A DNA stretch of 64,000 nucleotides from Vitellaria paradoxa (Eukaryota; Streptophyta; Magnoliopsida; Ericales; Sapotaceae). Below are positions 11,821-23,764 of this stretch, piece after piece. A model generated the notes under the pieces. It had not been told where the DNA came from. It saw only the letters and a list, made by a program, of their open reading frames with translations, and did no database searches. The stretch is from positions 42,858,663 through 42,922,662 of the forward strand of contig CM034239.1 of the NCBI GenBank assembly GCA_019916065.1. Direction: 5' to 3'. How positions within the stretch are numbered: position 1 is the stretch's first letter; each line of letters starts with the position of its first letter. The translations under genes were made by a program, and so were the position numbers.

Positions 11821-14080
11821 TTTCTCTCATAAATTTTCTCCTAAAAACTTTTAGTTTAAAATTCTATAACCTCTTGTAATTTAAATTCAATTTCTTATTT
11901 TACTATGTTCAACTCTATATATTCATCTATCCGTAAAACACGTTGAATGTACAAAAATGACTATAACATAGTTTATCTTATTCATATTAACAGCTACTTT
12001 AGAAATAATATTTTTATGCAATGCTAACGATTTAATAATTATCTTTATAGTTCCAGAATGTTTCAATTTGAGACAAGTTGTGGGTTCTTAATTCGCGTGA
12101 ATAATTTTTAGAATTTTTAATATTTTTCATCGTTTTTCAGAATTTTATATTTCAGAATTTTATATTACTAGAATAATCAATTTTTTTAAATCTATTGTTT
12201 TAGATTAAAAAATTAAATAATATTAGTTTAATTACTAAATTATCATTAATTCATTATTCTAAAAAATTATTCTCGTAAAATAACATTATTTTATCCAAGG
12301 GCCGTGTATAGTAATTTGCAGGCTCTCCTAAATTCTTAATCTTTTTTATATTCTCGTATACAATGTCGTGCAATGATCAAATTAACCTTTACTTTAAAGT
12401 ATTTGAATTTCCAAAAAGATACTAAGAAATTTTAATTTTTATCAATTTTTAAATTTTATCCAATCAAATTTCATCACATGTCATTTTTACACTAATTTTT
12501 GATTATTTTTTAATTTCTTTCTATTTGAGAAATCAAACACCACCAAAATATGAGAATATAGACAAATTAGTGGGGCGTTTGAAATTGTAGAAATTAGTAT
12601 AAATTTGTAAAAATTGTAATTCATATAGTGAATAAAAATTTAAATTTTATAAAATTTTGTATTATTTTGTAAAAGTGCAAACTAATGTGGTATACACATG
12701 AAATATTATAAAGATACGTACATGAAATATATGTTGTAAAGAAACGAACCTGAGTCAGTTGACAACGGGCAGTACCCACCTTGACCATTGCGCACATATA
12801 TGGGAACTGTTTGGCGTTGTGAAAAATAATAAAAAAATATAATCTAGAAATTTTTTTAACCTATGATATGCAGTCATTAAATTATATTTTTTAAAGTTAA
12901 ATAATAGATTTTTTTATTTTTACGTTAATTTTTTAGAGAGATAAATTATTTGAAATGTTTTTTGGTTCATTCGGAACAATTGTCTTGTAATTTATTAAAA
13001 GTAGTTAAAAAATTTTAAGAATTTGTAAAAAAAAATTATTAGGATTTGTGAAATGTTAGTAGAGTTTGTGAAAATTTATTGGAATATGTATATATATAAA
13101 TTTATAAAAATTTTACGAAATACGATGCGTGCAAAATATATTGAAAAAAATTTAAATTTTCTCAAAAGTTTTCAATATTTTTCACTCTTTTTTTGGAGAG
13201 ACAAATTGGACCATAATTGTTGAACTTATTAAGAAAATAAAAATAAATTCATCTAAAAATTTTGTATCAAGTCTCTTAAAAAATTACAATTTCATTTTAA
13301 TATTAAAGAATTAATAAAAATGCAATTTTATCTACTTATTTTGTGAAAATTTTATTTATGCCAACTAATTTTGACTCGTAAAGTACAGATCCAGTTTAAT
13401 TTAATTAATTTTATAAATTTTACATTAATAAGATGAAATTTAAGTGTCAATTTCTTTACTAGAGGGTCGCTTACAAAAATGAGATGGGCGAGAGGGTCGG
13501 GGTCTATCATTCCCCAGTTTACCTATCGGCTACACGATCCGTTGACGACTGTAATAAATCGATAGAGTTCCGGGTCACAAAAAAAAAAATAATATGTGTT
13601 TTTTTTGTCCCAATACCAAGAGATTGAAGTGCAATTATCACATCATCATTTTAAGTACGTTATTTGTATTTAAAAAAATGTGAAAAAAAAGAGTACTTAG
13701 AAATAGAAAAACTCATCTGCAAATTAAACAATATGATTGTTTAAAAAGTTTCCTTATTTCACTGTTCGGAAATTTTGCTATTTTAATTTTTATATATTTT
13801 TTAAAATAATATGAATAACAGAATTATAAAAAAACAAATTGATGGGAACCGAAAAAAAAAACATTTTAGGGGAAAAGGAGGCAGGAAGTTGGTTGGATTC
13901 TTTTGGATTTACCAAAACAATAAACTCGGATCCGGGTCACTAGACACTGGTTCAGCCCAACCCAATACATCTCGCAATTTTATTGAGCACGGCCCAACAC
14001 AGTTAAACCAGCCGATTCAGTAAAGTACAAACGATTTTAATAGAATGATGATTAAATTTGCATTCTATCGTTATATATAT
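11821..14080. other. AT-rich intergenic DNA
   Basis: No gene. It contains diverged half-copies of the MITE families (around 12420-12545 and 12565-12690). It also contains a short GC-richer patch at about 13465-13580 of unknown nature. Confidence 0.5.
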
Positions 14081-14391
14081 GGCTTATTTAGAGTTAAAAT
14101 AAAATAATATAAATTTTTATAAATATAAATTACAAAATAATAAAATTTTAAATTTTAAATATTAATTTTTATAATTTTATACAACTCCAAATATACCTAT
14201 AATAGTTTAAAATATAACCAATATTCAACATATAGGTGTGTTTAGAGTTGTATAAAATAATATAAAATTGTAAAAAGTAAATATTTTGTAATTCGTGCAA
14301 TAAGTGAAAAATTTAAATTTTATTATTTTGTAATTTATGTTTGTAAAAATTTATAAATTTTTTTTTTTTTTAAATTCCAAAACGGAGCCTA
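14081..14391. mobile_element. Two neighbouring AT-rich MITEs (family with CTCCAAA/TTTGGAG ends)
   Basis: The first (14081-14198) runs from GGCTTATTTAGAGTT to ACAACTCCAAATATACC. The second (14235-14391) runs from GGTGTGTTTAGAGTTG to ATTCCAAAACGGAGCC. Both have AT-rich non-coding interiors with the ATAAATTTTTATAA-like core. Very similar elements occur at 17089-17253, 20246-20372 and 20541-20690, with more diverged ones elsewhere. Confidence 0.55.
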
Positions 14392-15051
14392 TACGTAAAT
14401 ATGACAGTGCCTGTCATACGGAATTTTGAAGGAGTAATTCTGTTGATTGCCTATTATTTAATTAGTTAATCTATTTTTTATTTGTCTTTCTTGAAAAAAT
14501 AAAAAATCAAATTAAATAAGTAATTCGTACATTAAAGATTCTCTTCAGATCGATGCTCCAGTTCGTTTTGGATTTAATGCCCTGCTCCCACAAACACAAA
14601 ATATCATGATGAGGTTGAATACTTATAATCGCTACACAAACAAATCATATGTTAGGCTCTGGGAATCAATTTAGCTAATTTTTTTTTAGTTAATTAAATT
14701 TATCTTTGAAAAAAAAAAGTAACTTTTTTTTATATGGCTAATTTATTTTTATTAATTTGATATTTTTACTCTTAAAAATTTAAAAGAAAATTAAAATATA
14801 AGAGGGTAAATTTGACCAAACACTGTTGAAGTAATCATTAACTTAGCTAATAACTACTGATGCCAAACGGAGCCTTAACATGAAAGTGATATGTTATATA
14901 ACTCAGTTTAAGTAATAAGCTGAGTTTAAAATTAGCTCATAAATAGTTTGACAATTAAAAATAATAATTTTAGTGTTTGATAAGGAATAAATAAAAGAGA
15001 AAGAGAATAAAAATAAAGATAAATAAATTTGATTTAAGAACATGAATTGAT

Positions 15052-15374
15052 GATCTGTTTGGAAGTTAAATTTTTAATAATTTTTGGTAATTTTTAAACA
15101 AAAGTTAATAAATGAAATTTTTTGGTGTGTTTGGTAAACAATTATAAATTTTAGGCAACTTTTAGGTGTTCGGTTGAATAAATATAAATTTTTAGTAATT
15201 TTTTACAATTTTTAGGTATTTGATAAAAATATTGGTAGCTTTTGAGTTTGGTTAAAGCAAATTGATATTTTGATAATCTACTTGCTCGGTAAACCTAATA
15301 ATTTTTTGTATGTCGCCAAATGTATCAAAAATTAGTTTTTTTTTTTTCTCTTTCTTACCCCCAAACGGGCCCAA
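15052..15374. mobile_element. MITE-like element ending CCAAACGGGCCC
   Basis: It opens with TGATCTGTTTGGAAGTTAAA and closes with CCCCCAAACGGGCCCAAGG. The interior is a run of AATTTTTGGTAA-like words. The same architecture recurs at 33603-33919 and 33933-34254. Termini are imperfect, so boundaries are approximate. Confidence 0.45.
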
Positions 15375-15405
15375 GGCTCCTGGTTGCTAGATATGAAAGT
15401 TCTAT

Positions 15406-15436
<31 letters not shown>

Positions 15437-17088
15437 TTTTCTTATACAATAAATTTTTTATTTTTTCATAAAATCTGTATGTTTGATCAAATATTTATCT
15501 TCTCAACTAATTTTTGATTTAACAAATTTTCTTACAATCATGAATTATGGATACGTTAAAATAACAAAAATTAAGGGCTCATTTAGAGTTATAAAAAAAA
15601 TTAAAAAATTTTAAAAAATTTAAAAAATTTTCAAATCCTTCCAATCATATTTTGTCACTTATCATTTTTACATCACATCAATTCCATTTATTAATTTTTT
15701 TTTATTTTTTTTGAGGCTCCAAATGTACCCAAAGTGTACCATGCTTACAGTGTAGATCATATTACTTGATATTTTTAACTTTTAGTGGTTGGCAGACGAT
15801 TAATCTGCGGAAGACTGATCCGTCGCGACGCGGGAGCAAGGTTCAAGAACGGGTCCTCTCTCTCTCTCTCTCACAAACATAATTGTTAGCACTTATGACA
15901 ATTGACTCCCACGAAGAATTCAATTGGAAAAATATATATATATATTCAAACTGAAAATGATAATTAGTCCTTATGATGTGGAGGTCCGTGTAAAATATTA
16001 AAATTTTTTAAAAATTATTTATTTTTTATTTTATTATATAAATTATGAACTCACAAATTATTTCAAATTATTTTATTTTCTGTCACTTAAAATGCTCACA
16101 GAATATGATTTGGATGGTATCCACACCACGCTTCAGCTCCTTTTGCACAATTATTGAAAATATTTGTTGAACGAGTTTAAACAAAAATAATAATAATAAA
16201 TAAATAAATATAGAGCGCCCGTTTAAATTGTCAAATTTTGACAAAAAATAAATAAAAGTAAAAAAGTTAATAAATTTTAGATTGTTGGATGTTTAGTGTG
16301 CTTCTTAAAAAAATAATAAATAAATATAGAGTGCTTGTTTGAAAGGCTAATTTTTGGTAAAAGAATAAAAAATAGATAAATTTTAAATTATTAGGTTGTT
16401 TAGCCTCTTTCTTGAAAAATATAAAAAAGTTGATACAATTTTAGAAAATTAAAAATTAATAAAAATGATTATAAATTTTGACACTCTAAATTGACAAAAA
16501 GTGTGTTTTGAGTGATAAAAGCGAAATGAAATGAGATAAAATGTGATTTGAAAAATTTTTACAGTTAGTGCACACATCTCAAACTTTATTTTTTTTTTTT
16601 AGATGAATAATAAGATTTCTGTTCCAATAGATTAAATTACTATTTGGATGGATTCAAAGTTTTGTATAAGTCATTACTTCTTTGTACTGCAATCCGTCGA
16701 AACGATTTTTACAAACAATTTACACGGCAGTTGGCTGTGCAAATCTGTCGGAACGGTTTCTACAACTCAAAAAAAATAATCAAAGTGGGTGTCATTCGAT
16801 AGGTTGAGAGTTTATGATGAAAATAACGAAAAAAATTTTACTATTTAATTAACCGCATTCTAGTTAGTAACTTTTTAGAAGGTGTTGAATTTTTTTTGAA
16901 TTTTAAAAAGGTCATAATGTGTTAAAATATAGTAAAAATTTCAAAAATTTTTTTAAAATTTTACCCAAGTTTTATACACCAAACGGACCAAAGAATAAAA
17001 ACAAAAATAAAGCATTGAGACAGAACAACCATTTGGTGATATCACATGTTTCCAGGTACACGTAAGTGTGCTTTAATCCGGCCTATTA
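15375..17088. other. AT-rich spacer with microsatellites
   Basis: Holds an (ATTT)n tract at about 15400-15440, a CT tract near 15858-15873, and AT-rich MITE fragments. A duplicated phrase AATAAATAAATATAGAG(C/T)GC occurs near 16195 and 16315. No gene seen. Confidence 0.5.
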
Positions 17089-17253
17089 TGATGTGTTTGG
17101 AGTTGTATAAATATGTATAAAATAAAATTATAAAAATAAAAATCTCGTAATTCATATAGTGAGTGAAAATTTTAAAATTTATTATCTCGTAATTCGTATT
17201 TGTATAAATTTGTAAGATTTTATTTTATTTTATAGGACTCCAAACGAAGCCTA
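17089..17253. mobile_element. AT-rich MITE (TTTGGAGT...CTCCAAACGAAGCC)
   Basis: The left end is GATGTGTTTGGAGTTG and the right end is GGACTCCAAACGAAGCC. The interior carries CGTAATTCATATAGTGAGTG, a phrase repeated with small changes in many related elements of this window. Non-coding, about 165 bp. Confidence 0.6.
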
Positions 17254-17357
17254 TGTTATATTATTATTAATCTTTTTGAAACTTAATAAAATATCATAAA
17301 TCTTCATTAAAGTTAATATTAGTGTCCGTTTAAGAGCAGATGAGGTGCCAACGATTA

Positions 17358-17674
17358 AGGTGACATTTGATTTATTTTTTTATTTTTTATTTTTATTTTA
17401 TATGTTAAAAATTTTAAAATAAGTAAATAAAAAATACTCTGTTTTTCTTACTTTAAGATTTTTCTTATTTTTGTTAAAAACTCTCAAAATAATTTTTTAC
17501 TATTTTTCATTTCATGCGTAAACTCATTTTTTGTTTTCGAAAACAAATTTTAAAAACACAATTAACCAATTGAGTTTCAAACTGTTTTTTCTTATTTTCA
17601 AAAGGATAAAAAGAAAAATAAACTCTAAACAAAAAATAGGAAATAAAAATAAAAAAATAAATCAAATGACACCT
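17358..17674. mobile_element. Long MITE, copy 1 of a three-copy family
   Basis: The left end AGGTGACATTTGATTTATTT and the right end, read inverted, AGGTGTCATTTGATTTATTT match over at least 28 bp, giving clear terminal inverted repeats. Length is about 317 bp and it is non-coding. The interior phrase AATTAACCAATTGAGTTT recurs inverted in the copy at 62236-62526. A third copy is at 37580-37903. Confidence 0.7.
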
Positions 17675-17799
17675 AATTTTTTCTAAAATTATCAATTTTA
17701 GCAATTACTTGGTGATGTTTTTGGGATTGTGCGTGATGCTTCACGTTTATGGATTATGTCACGTGGATAAATATTAATGAATTTATTACATTTCGTTTA

Positions 17800-18260
17800 A
17801 AATGATAAATTTGATAGAATTTGATTTTATTTAATTTTTTTATCAATTCTTATAATTGGAATTAAAATAAAACTTTATAAGTTAGATTTGATTCTATTTC
17901 ATAATTTAAATTTTAAAATTTTTATAAAATTTGAATTCTAATCTTAAATAATAGGATTTGATGAAAATTTATTATTTACTTAAACAATTAAACAAATTTA
18001 TTTTCATAATTTAAATTTTAGGATTGTTATAGAATTTGAAATCCATTCTTAAATAATAGGATTTGATGAGAATTTATTATTTATTGAAACAATTAAACAA
18101 ATGTATTATTTGATATCATATTTACCATATTTTTTACTTCTTATTCATATGGTTAAATTTGATATTTCACTTAAATTAAGTCAATTCAATTCTTAAATTT
18201 AAAATATTTTCTAAACATAAAATTTTATTTATCAAATCAAATCAAATTAATTTTTTTATT
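17800..18260 (-). repeat. Dispersed AT-rich repeat with an internal 105-bp tandem duplication
   Basis: Read inverted, this region matches 35935-36300 over most of its length, for example AAATTTTATTTATCAAATC against GATTTGATAAATAAAATTT. Only this copy has a duplicated internal unit, 17901-18005 and 18006-18110. Both units run from ATAATTTAAATTTTA to the phrase AATAATAGGATTTGATGA and AACAATTAAACAAAT. No coding capacity. Confidence 0.6.
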
Positions 18261-18589
18261 TTAAAATCAAATCAATTATGAAGAATGAACTATTTTAGAT
18301 ATGAATAAATAGTGAACTTGAGAATAGGCTAAAAATTATTTAAAATTCTAAAAAATTATCAAATTTCTTTATCAAACAATAAAAATTAATAAAAGATTTT
18401 AAAAATTTTATTTATTTTGTTAAATACATAAAAAATTACATTTAGTGACTTTTATAAAAAAAAATTACTAATTTTTTTTTTAAATTTCATTGTCAACCGC
18501 ACTTTTGGTAAAGTGGTGGTTGAAAAAAGTTAAAAAAAAAATGGAATGAATCAGTAAAAATTAATTTTTTTCACTTTATTTTTTTTTTT

Positions 18590-19035
18590 TTTGTTTGTTC
18601 AAACCAAACAATCTCTGTACCTTGAAAAGTCCGTAACGGAGACTTGCGCGGCTGCTGCAAAAAGTAGCCGCCCTGACCTTTTTTTCAAGCCTTTTGAAGG
18701 GGTGAGTAAACTTTAAATTCGGCGTAGAGACGTGGCGAGTGATGACGCAGTGCCGCCATACCTTTTTTCAAGCCTATTAAAGGGTTTAAATTCCGCGTGA
18801 GACGTGGCGAGTGATGACGCAGTGCCCACACTCCGCCGGCAGCGCGGGGCGGTGGGCCCAATTCTCGATCTGTCAAGTCAGAAGCTGGACCAACCGCACC
18901 GCCGTTAACGCCCGACGTACTGAGGCGGCGTAGGCCTTCGCTCGCTTCTTTTGACGCGTCGCAGTCCCTTTCTCCACCGGTCGTGGTCTTTCTGCCCGGT
19001 ACGCGCGCACCACCCCCACGTGCTTGGGGGTATCC
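18590..19035. other. GC-rich island of unknown function with a duplicated TGACG-bearing unit
   Basis: About 440 bp is strongly GC-rich inside AT-rich DNA and rich in CpG. It contains an imperfect tandem duplication: unit 1 about 18678-18754 and unit 2 about 18762-18827. Both start CCTTTTTTCAAGCCT and end GTGGCGAGTGATGACGCAGT, so each carries a TGACG core of the kind bound by TGA-type bZIP factors. A CACGTG core lies near 19018-19023 (CCCACGTGCTTGG). No reading frame in it looks like a real protein. It could be an orphan promoter, an unmethylated island or part of an unknown repeat. Confidence 0.45.
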
Positions 19036-20245
19036 ACCCTTTTAACCCATGGATTCGTGCTGTGATAAAATTTTTTTTATTACAATTTTTTTTAAATTGA
19101 ATTTATTTCAAACAATTATTGAGTTGCAAAATATAAGAAACAAATTTATTACTATTTTATTTTTTGAATTGCATTTATTCCAAATAATTATTTTGTTTTA
19201 TAATTTAAAAATATTTTTACCACCATAACCGATTAAGGAAGATGATAAATATATCAAAAAAAAATAATAATAAATATACTCTTTAATAAATTTTTCTTAC
19301 TTTACCGTGACTTTAATGATAAAGTTATGATAGAGTAGAAAACTAATGAAAAAATACCAATATTTCCACCACTGTTTAATTTAAAAATTTATTGTATTTC
19401 TAATTATAAATGGATATGGTTTATGAACAAATTTTGACTTATTTATATAGTATATGTTAATTGAGTGTGAATTAAAAATTATACTAATTAATAAATAAAC
19501 TGGAAAGACAAATTTTGATTTGGTTTGTTGAATTGAGTTCTGTGAGTATGTCCAATTCTTCACTGTTTCTATGGACTGTTTCGAATCTTACCTCAAAAAG
19601 TTGCAGTGGGTAAGCATCCCATATCGGAATGTTAAGATGCTTTGTGTAGTATTCAATCCCACCTATAGACTAAAATTTGACTTGATTTGTTGAGTTAGGT
19701 TACATTTGTTCAAAAAAATGTATATATTTATATAATATAAATTTAAATATATTAATTAAATAATTTATACTCATAAAAGGATATATGGAGATGTTTAAGT
19801 GAAAAAAAAATTTTAACTTATCAGCTGAATAATTTTTATATGTCATTTCTCATAATATTTTAAATTTATATGTTAAATTAATATAACTTAGTAATTATGC
19901 TTGTAAATATAACATTTATTAGGTTCATAATTACATTTGAAATACGAATTAAATAAGTAAAAGTTATATCTTGTGATTACAAAAATAAAATAAAAATCAT
20001 TTATTGTGATGAAAAATTCTGGTAAAACATTAAAAAAAATATCCAATAAGAGTTGTTTATAAATAATTCGGAATTTACATATAAGACTCGCTTAATTTAA
20101 TCCATTTACAAATTGGGAAAACTTAGAAGAAAAAATAAAGCATGTTTCCGTGCTCAAATAGTAGTAGCAATATTTGGCGGTATTTTCATATTCTCACAAT
20201 CTATTTATAAGATTTTTACAAGAAAGTAAAGAGAAAATGATTATG
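19036..20245. other. AT-rich spacer with a possible LTR fragment
   Basis: No gene. The stretch 19610-19640 (CATCCCATATCGGAATGTTA) resembles the CCCACATCGG motif of plant LTRs, but no element boundaries could be set. Confidence 0.35.
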
Positions 20246-20690
20246 GGCGAGTTTGGAGTGAGATAAATTAAAAATTCGTAATACGTATAATGAAAGAAAA
20301 AAGTTGATATAATATAAAATTAACAAAGATTTATAAAATTTTTTAAAATTTATTTACATACCGAACAGGACCGATATATATTACAAAATTATGAAAATAT
20401 TGTCCTATTTTGCCGATATCAATGAAATTCGCGATTTTGAAATTCTTGCAAACCACGAACTATGCTCCGGCAAGTCAGTTCGTTACAGCTTGTTAACTTG
20501 CACGCCGCGTTTCTCTCTCGGACCCGTAAACTAGTATTAATTAGGCCTTGTTCGGAGTAAAACAAAGTAAATTAAAATTTTATAAATTTTTATAAATATA
20601 AATTATGAGAAAATAAAATTTAAATTCTCTACTCATTACATAAAATACGAAATATTAATTTTTACAATTTTATATAACTCCAAATATAGT
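20246..20690. mobile_element. Two AT-rich MITEs separated by a short spacer
   Basis: 20246-20372 runs from GGCGAGTTTGGAGTGAGAT to CCGAACAGGACC with the AATTCGTAATACGTATAATGA core. 20541-20690 runs from GGCCTTGTTCGGAGTAAAAC to ACAATTTTATATAACTCC. Both belong to the large AT-rich family described for 17089-17253. The spacer contains a small GC-richer patch (20458-20525). Confidence 0.5.
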
Positions 20691-21230
20691 AAAAGTTGCA
20701 GTACAATATCAACTGTCTTGGTTTAATTTTCTTAATATAAGAATTTTAATTTAATTTAATTAAAATTAATTTCAAGACAAAATTAAAAATTAAAAAAAAT
20801 CTGATCGAATTCCAATTAACGCAGTTAACAAAAATGCACTTTAACCTCTGCGCGTTTCCGCTGCGGCCTCGGGAAACCCAAATGGCTGCAGCGTTATAAT
20901 TAAGACTATTTTGAAGCCTTCAATCCAATCTATTCAACTTCCCGTTCAATTCTGTTTTTTTTTTTTTTTTTAAATTTCTTCCCGTTCAATCTTCGTAATT
21001 AATATTTAACAGCAGGACTCGGGGGTTGACTGCAGTAGAGCAGTCAAAACGACGTTATTTCAGTATTTTTTAAAATAATATTATTTCATTTAAATTCTTA
21101 TATTTAAATATATTAATTTATATTTAAATATAATATATTTGAATTTAAAATTTTAAATAAATAATATTATTTTAAAAAAAATTAAAATAATATCATTTTT
21201 GGTCAACTATTGCGGCCGCAACCGATCGCC

Positions 21231-21247
21231 CTCCAGCCCCCACTCTC
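21231..21247. repeat. Target-site duplication, left copy, of the SINE
   Basis: CTCCAGCCCCCACTCTC, identical to 21511-21527 on the other side of the element. Confidence 0.88.
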
Positions 21248-21510
21248 CTGGTATGTGGAAGTCCGCAGCCGCTACCCCGTACTGGGGTGCGCACAGGGCG
21301 AAGCACGCTCCAGGACCCGAGCCGGCAACGGCCCCTGGAGAGTTAACCAGCCTAGGCAAGCTCTGGCTGACCGACACGACCGAGAGGAGGCCTTTAAGCT
21401 CCCGCCATTACAGCGGTAACCCACCCCCCGTGGGGGAGTCGAACCCAGAACCTCGAGAGGCCTAAGCTCTTAAGGTAAGCCCGACTTCCACTCGACCATC
21501 CCCGAAGGGG
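21248..21510 (-). mobile_element. tRNA-derived SINE with 17-bp target-site duplication
   Basis: On the minus strand the element starts near 21510. It carries a perfect Pol III A box TGGTCGAGTGG (21488-21498), and 42 bp further the B box GGTTCGACTCC (21435-21445), also a perfect consensus. The 17-mer CTCCAGCCCCCACTCTC occurs on both sides (21231-21247 and 21511-21527), the signature of LINE-assisted insertion. Length is 263 bp and it is very GC-rich against an AT-rich background. There is no poly(A) tail at the 3' end, which stops at ACATACCAG next to the duplication. It has no coding capacity; the open frames here are chance. Confidence 0.88.
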
Positions 21511-21527
21511 CTCCAGCCCCCACTCTC

Positions 21528-23587
21528 GTAATGCCAGTGTCCAGTAGTCCGCCATCCCAAGATTCCAAGTAACTTGTAGTAGATGCTGCTTTTTTTTTTT
21601 TTTTCCTTTTTTTACAGTTTAATATTTATTTATAATTTTATGTATAGAAGCATTATTTTAATAAAATAATTACAATAAAACATAATATAAAAATTAAAAA
21701 CAAAATTTCATGTATACTATATGATATATATAATATAAAACATATATATATGTGTCTTTGAAAAATATACTGATTTATTTGACTTTCAAGACTTTTCTCT
21801 CGTAATTCATAATAAGAAAATACAAATTCATGAAAGACTTAGTCTGTCCATAGTTTCATTAAACAAGTATCATTATTTTAAGTTTAATAATATATTATTA
21901 TTTAATTATTTATTTATTTTATTTTTAAATTAACTTGTGACTTTATAATTCCAATTTATTAAATAAAATTAATATTGTGGCTTTTGGTTCCAATCAAATG
22001 AAAAAATTACATCTTATTTTTTTAGTTCATTATTTTTGTAAAAAATTTAACTAATATTTTTTTATTTACGTATTACAGTTACGAATGTAATAAAGAAAAT
22101 TATTGCTTGATAAAAAATACTATGATCATAGCAAAATGAAAGACATATTTTGTTAAATTATTTTTAATTTTTTAACGAATTTAGATGTCATATTAAAATT
22201 TTTATGCTTTTTTTTAAACTATCTCAAGTAATTTCTGAATTACGAATTTTCATTCCACCGAATAATTTTCGAAAGCAACATTTGTTACTATGGCTTGAGT
22301 CATCTTAGGCTCGATTCAGTTAAACTAATTTACGGCCATAATTAGATTTATGTTGGAAGTTAACGGAGGAAAAAAAAAAAAAAGGTAATTGAGGTTGAGC
22401 AATTATAACTGATACTTACCAATATATATATATATATATATATAACTCTGATTGAAGGACTTTCTAAATAAGTTATTGAGATTAAAGAATATTGACTAAT
22501 TTTTAGTATGTATTAATAACTATAATAAGAACAGAATTAGGATAAATTCAATATTAAAAAGAAAATATTTAATATAAATTAGTACATGCGCAACTCTCGC
22601 ACAAATTAACTGCTAATGTTTGTCAGTTCGTGACAAAAAAATTTAAAAAAATTGGTGTCAATATGACTCGTGACGAAATTTAATTAAAGAAATATTGATT
22701 ATTTTTTTTAACATTTGAATTCTAAAAAAAAATTATAGTAAAAATATATTATTTTCATGAATCTAATTTTTGAAATGCTAAAAAAGTGATCTTTAAAATC
22801 TAAGTGTCCAAATTCATGAACTTTTGTGCAAATTTAAAAAAATTTTGGACTAAAAATTTAACTTTAATGAAATAAATTTTAAATTCTAAATACATGAATT
22901 TTTACTATGTATATTTCTGAAATTGAAAGTTGATGAATTTGAAAGTTCAGTTTTAAAAATTTATTTTTTTAACATTTTAGAAATTAGACTTATGGAAATA
23001 AAATATTTTTACTAAAAATACTATGGGTTTGAGTGTAAAATATTTATTTAAAGAACACTCTTACTCAATTTTTAAGAAAATATTTTTTAAAAAACATAAA
23101 AATGGATTTATTTGAAAAAATATTTTATATTAAAACAAATGGAGGATATATTTTCAGGCAATTTTTTATTTTTATTAATTTTTAATTTGTGAATAATATG
23201 CCTGAGAATAATAAATAAAAAATGAATTTTAATGAGAAAATTATATAATAAAATTAAAATAATTAATTTTAAGTTGCAAACCTCAACCGCTCACATTTCC
23301 ATCACTTCGAATCCACATGAAAGCGAGGAGGCATAATCATCATTTCCCAGGGCACGGCCGCCCAACCATCAGGCATTGGCGAAAGGAAACGAGCGAGATT
23401 CCGCTCCACAAATTCAGCCGACGAGTGGAAACTGGGGCCCACCGAAAGCGGCAGCGACGGCACGACCTCCAAAGTCTTACCATGGGCCCGCACCCCCTGA
23501 AATCACTCCCCTGCCCCCCCCCCTGCTTCTTACTCAGAAGCTGCCTCAAATATTAATACCAAAGTGGGGTTCTAAGCACTGCCGTAC
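21528..23587. other. AT-rich spacer, then a GC-rich patch
   Basis: 21528-23280 is AT-rich with a (TA)n tract near 22422-22444 and no gene. 23300-23560 is GC-rich, with open frames on both strands of 60-80 codons that overlap one another. None has a recognisable domain and the frames look like by-products of base composition. Confidence 0.45.
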
Positions 23588-23764
23588 AAAATTCACTCTA
23601 GGGCTACGGTGGTAGAAAGAACGGTCACGATTTAATGAAAATATATTTAATCAAATCAATTGATCCTGATGAACTGAATTAATAAATATTTTTTTACAAC
23701 ATTAATATATCTTAAGTAAATTATGACCGTTCATCGCACCACTGCAAATCTTACGGTGAATTTT
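23588..23764. mobile_element. MITE-like inverted-repeat element (about 177 bp)
   Basis: The left arm (23588-23626) AAAATTCAC...CTACGGTGGT...GAACGGTCA pairs with the right arm (23725-23764) GACCGTTC...ACCACTGCA...CGGTGAATTTT, with a few mismatches over about 40 bp. The middle is AT-rich and non-coding. It is embedded between two GC-rich patches. Confidence 0.6.

Noticed and set aside
18685..18876. Minus-strand 63-codon frame with a repeated ALRHHSPRL phrase
   Set aside because: The repeat comes from the underlying DNA duplication in the GC-rich island; no family resemblance.
21199..21465. Possible small protein of 69-88 codons
   Set aside because: It coincides with the SINE and its target sequence; GC-rich composition explains the open frames.
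21435..21505. A functional tRNA gene
   Set aside because: A and B boxes are perfect, but the segment is part of a longer 263-bp element with a target duplication, and no proper tRNA cloverleaf with a matching acceptor stem was evident.
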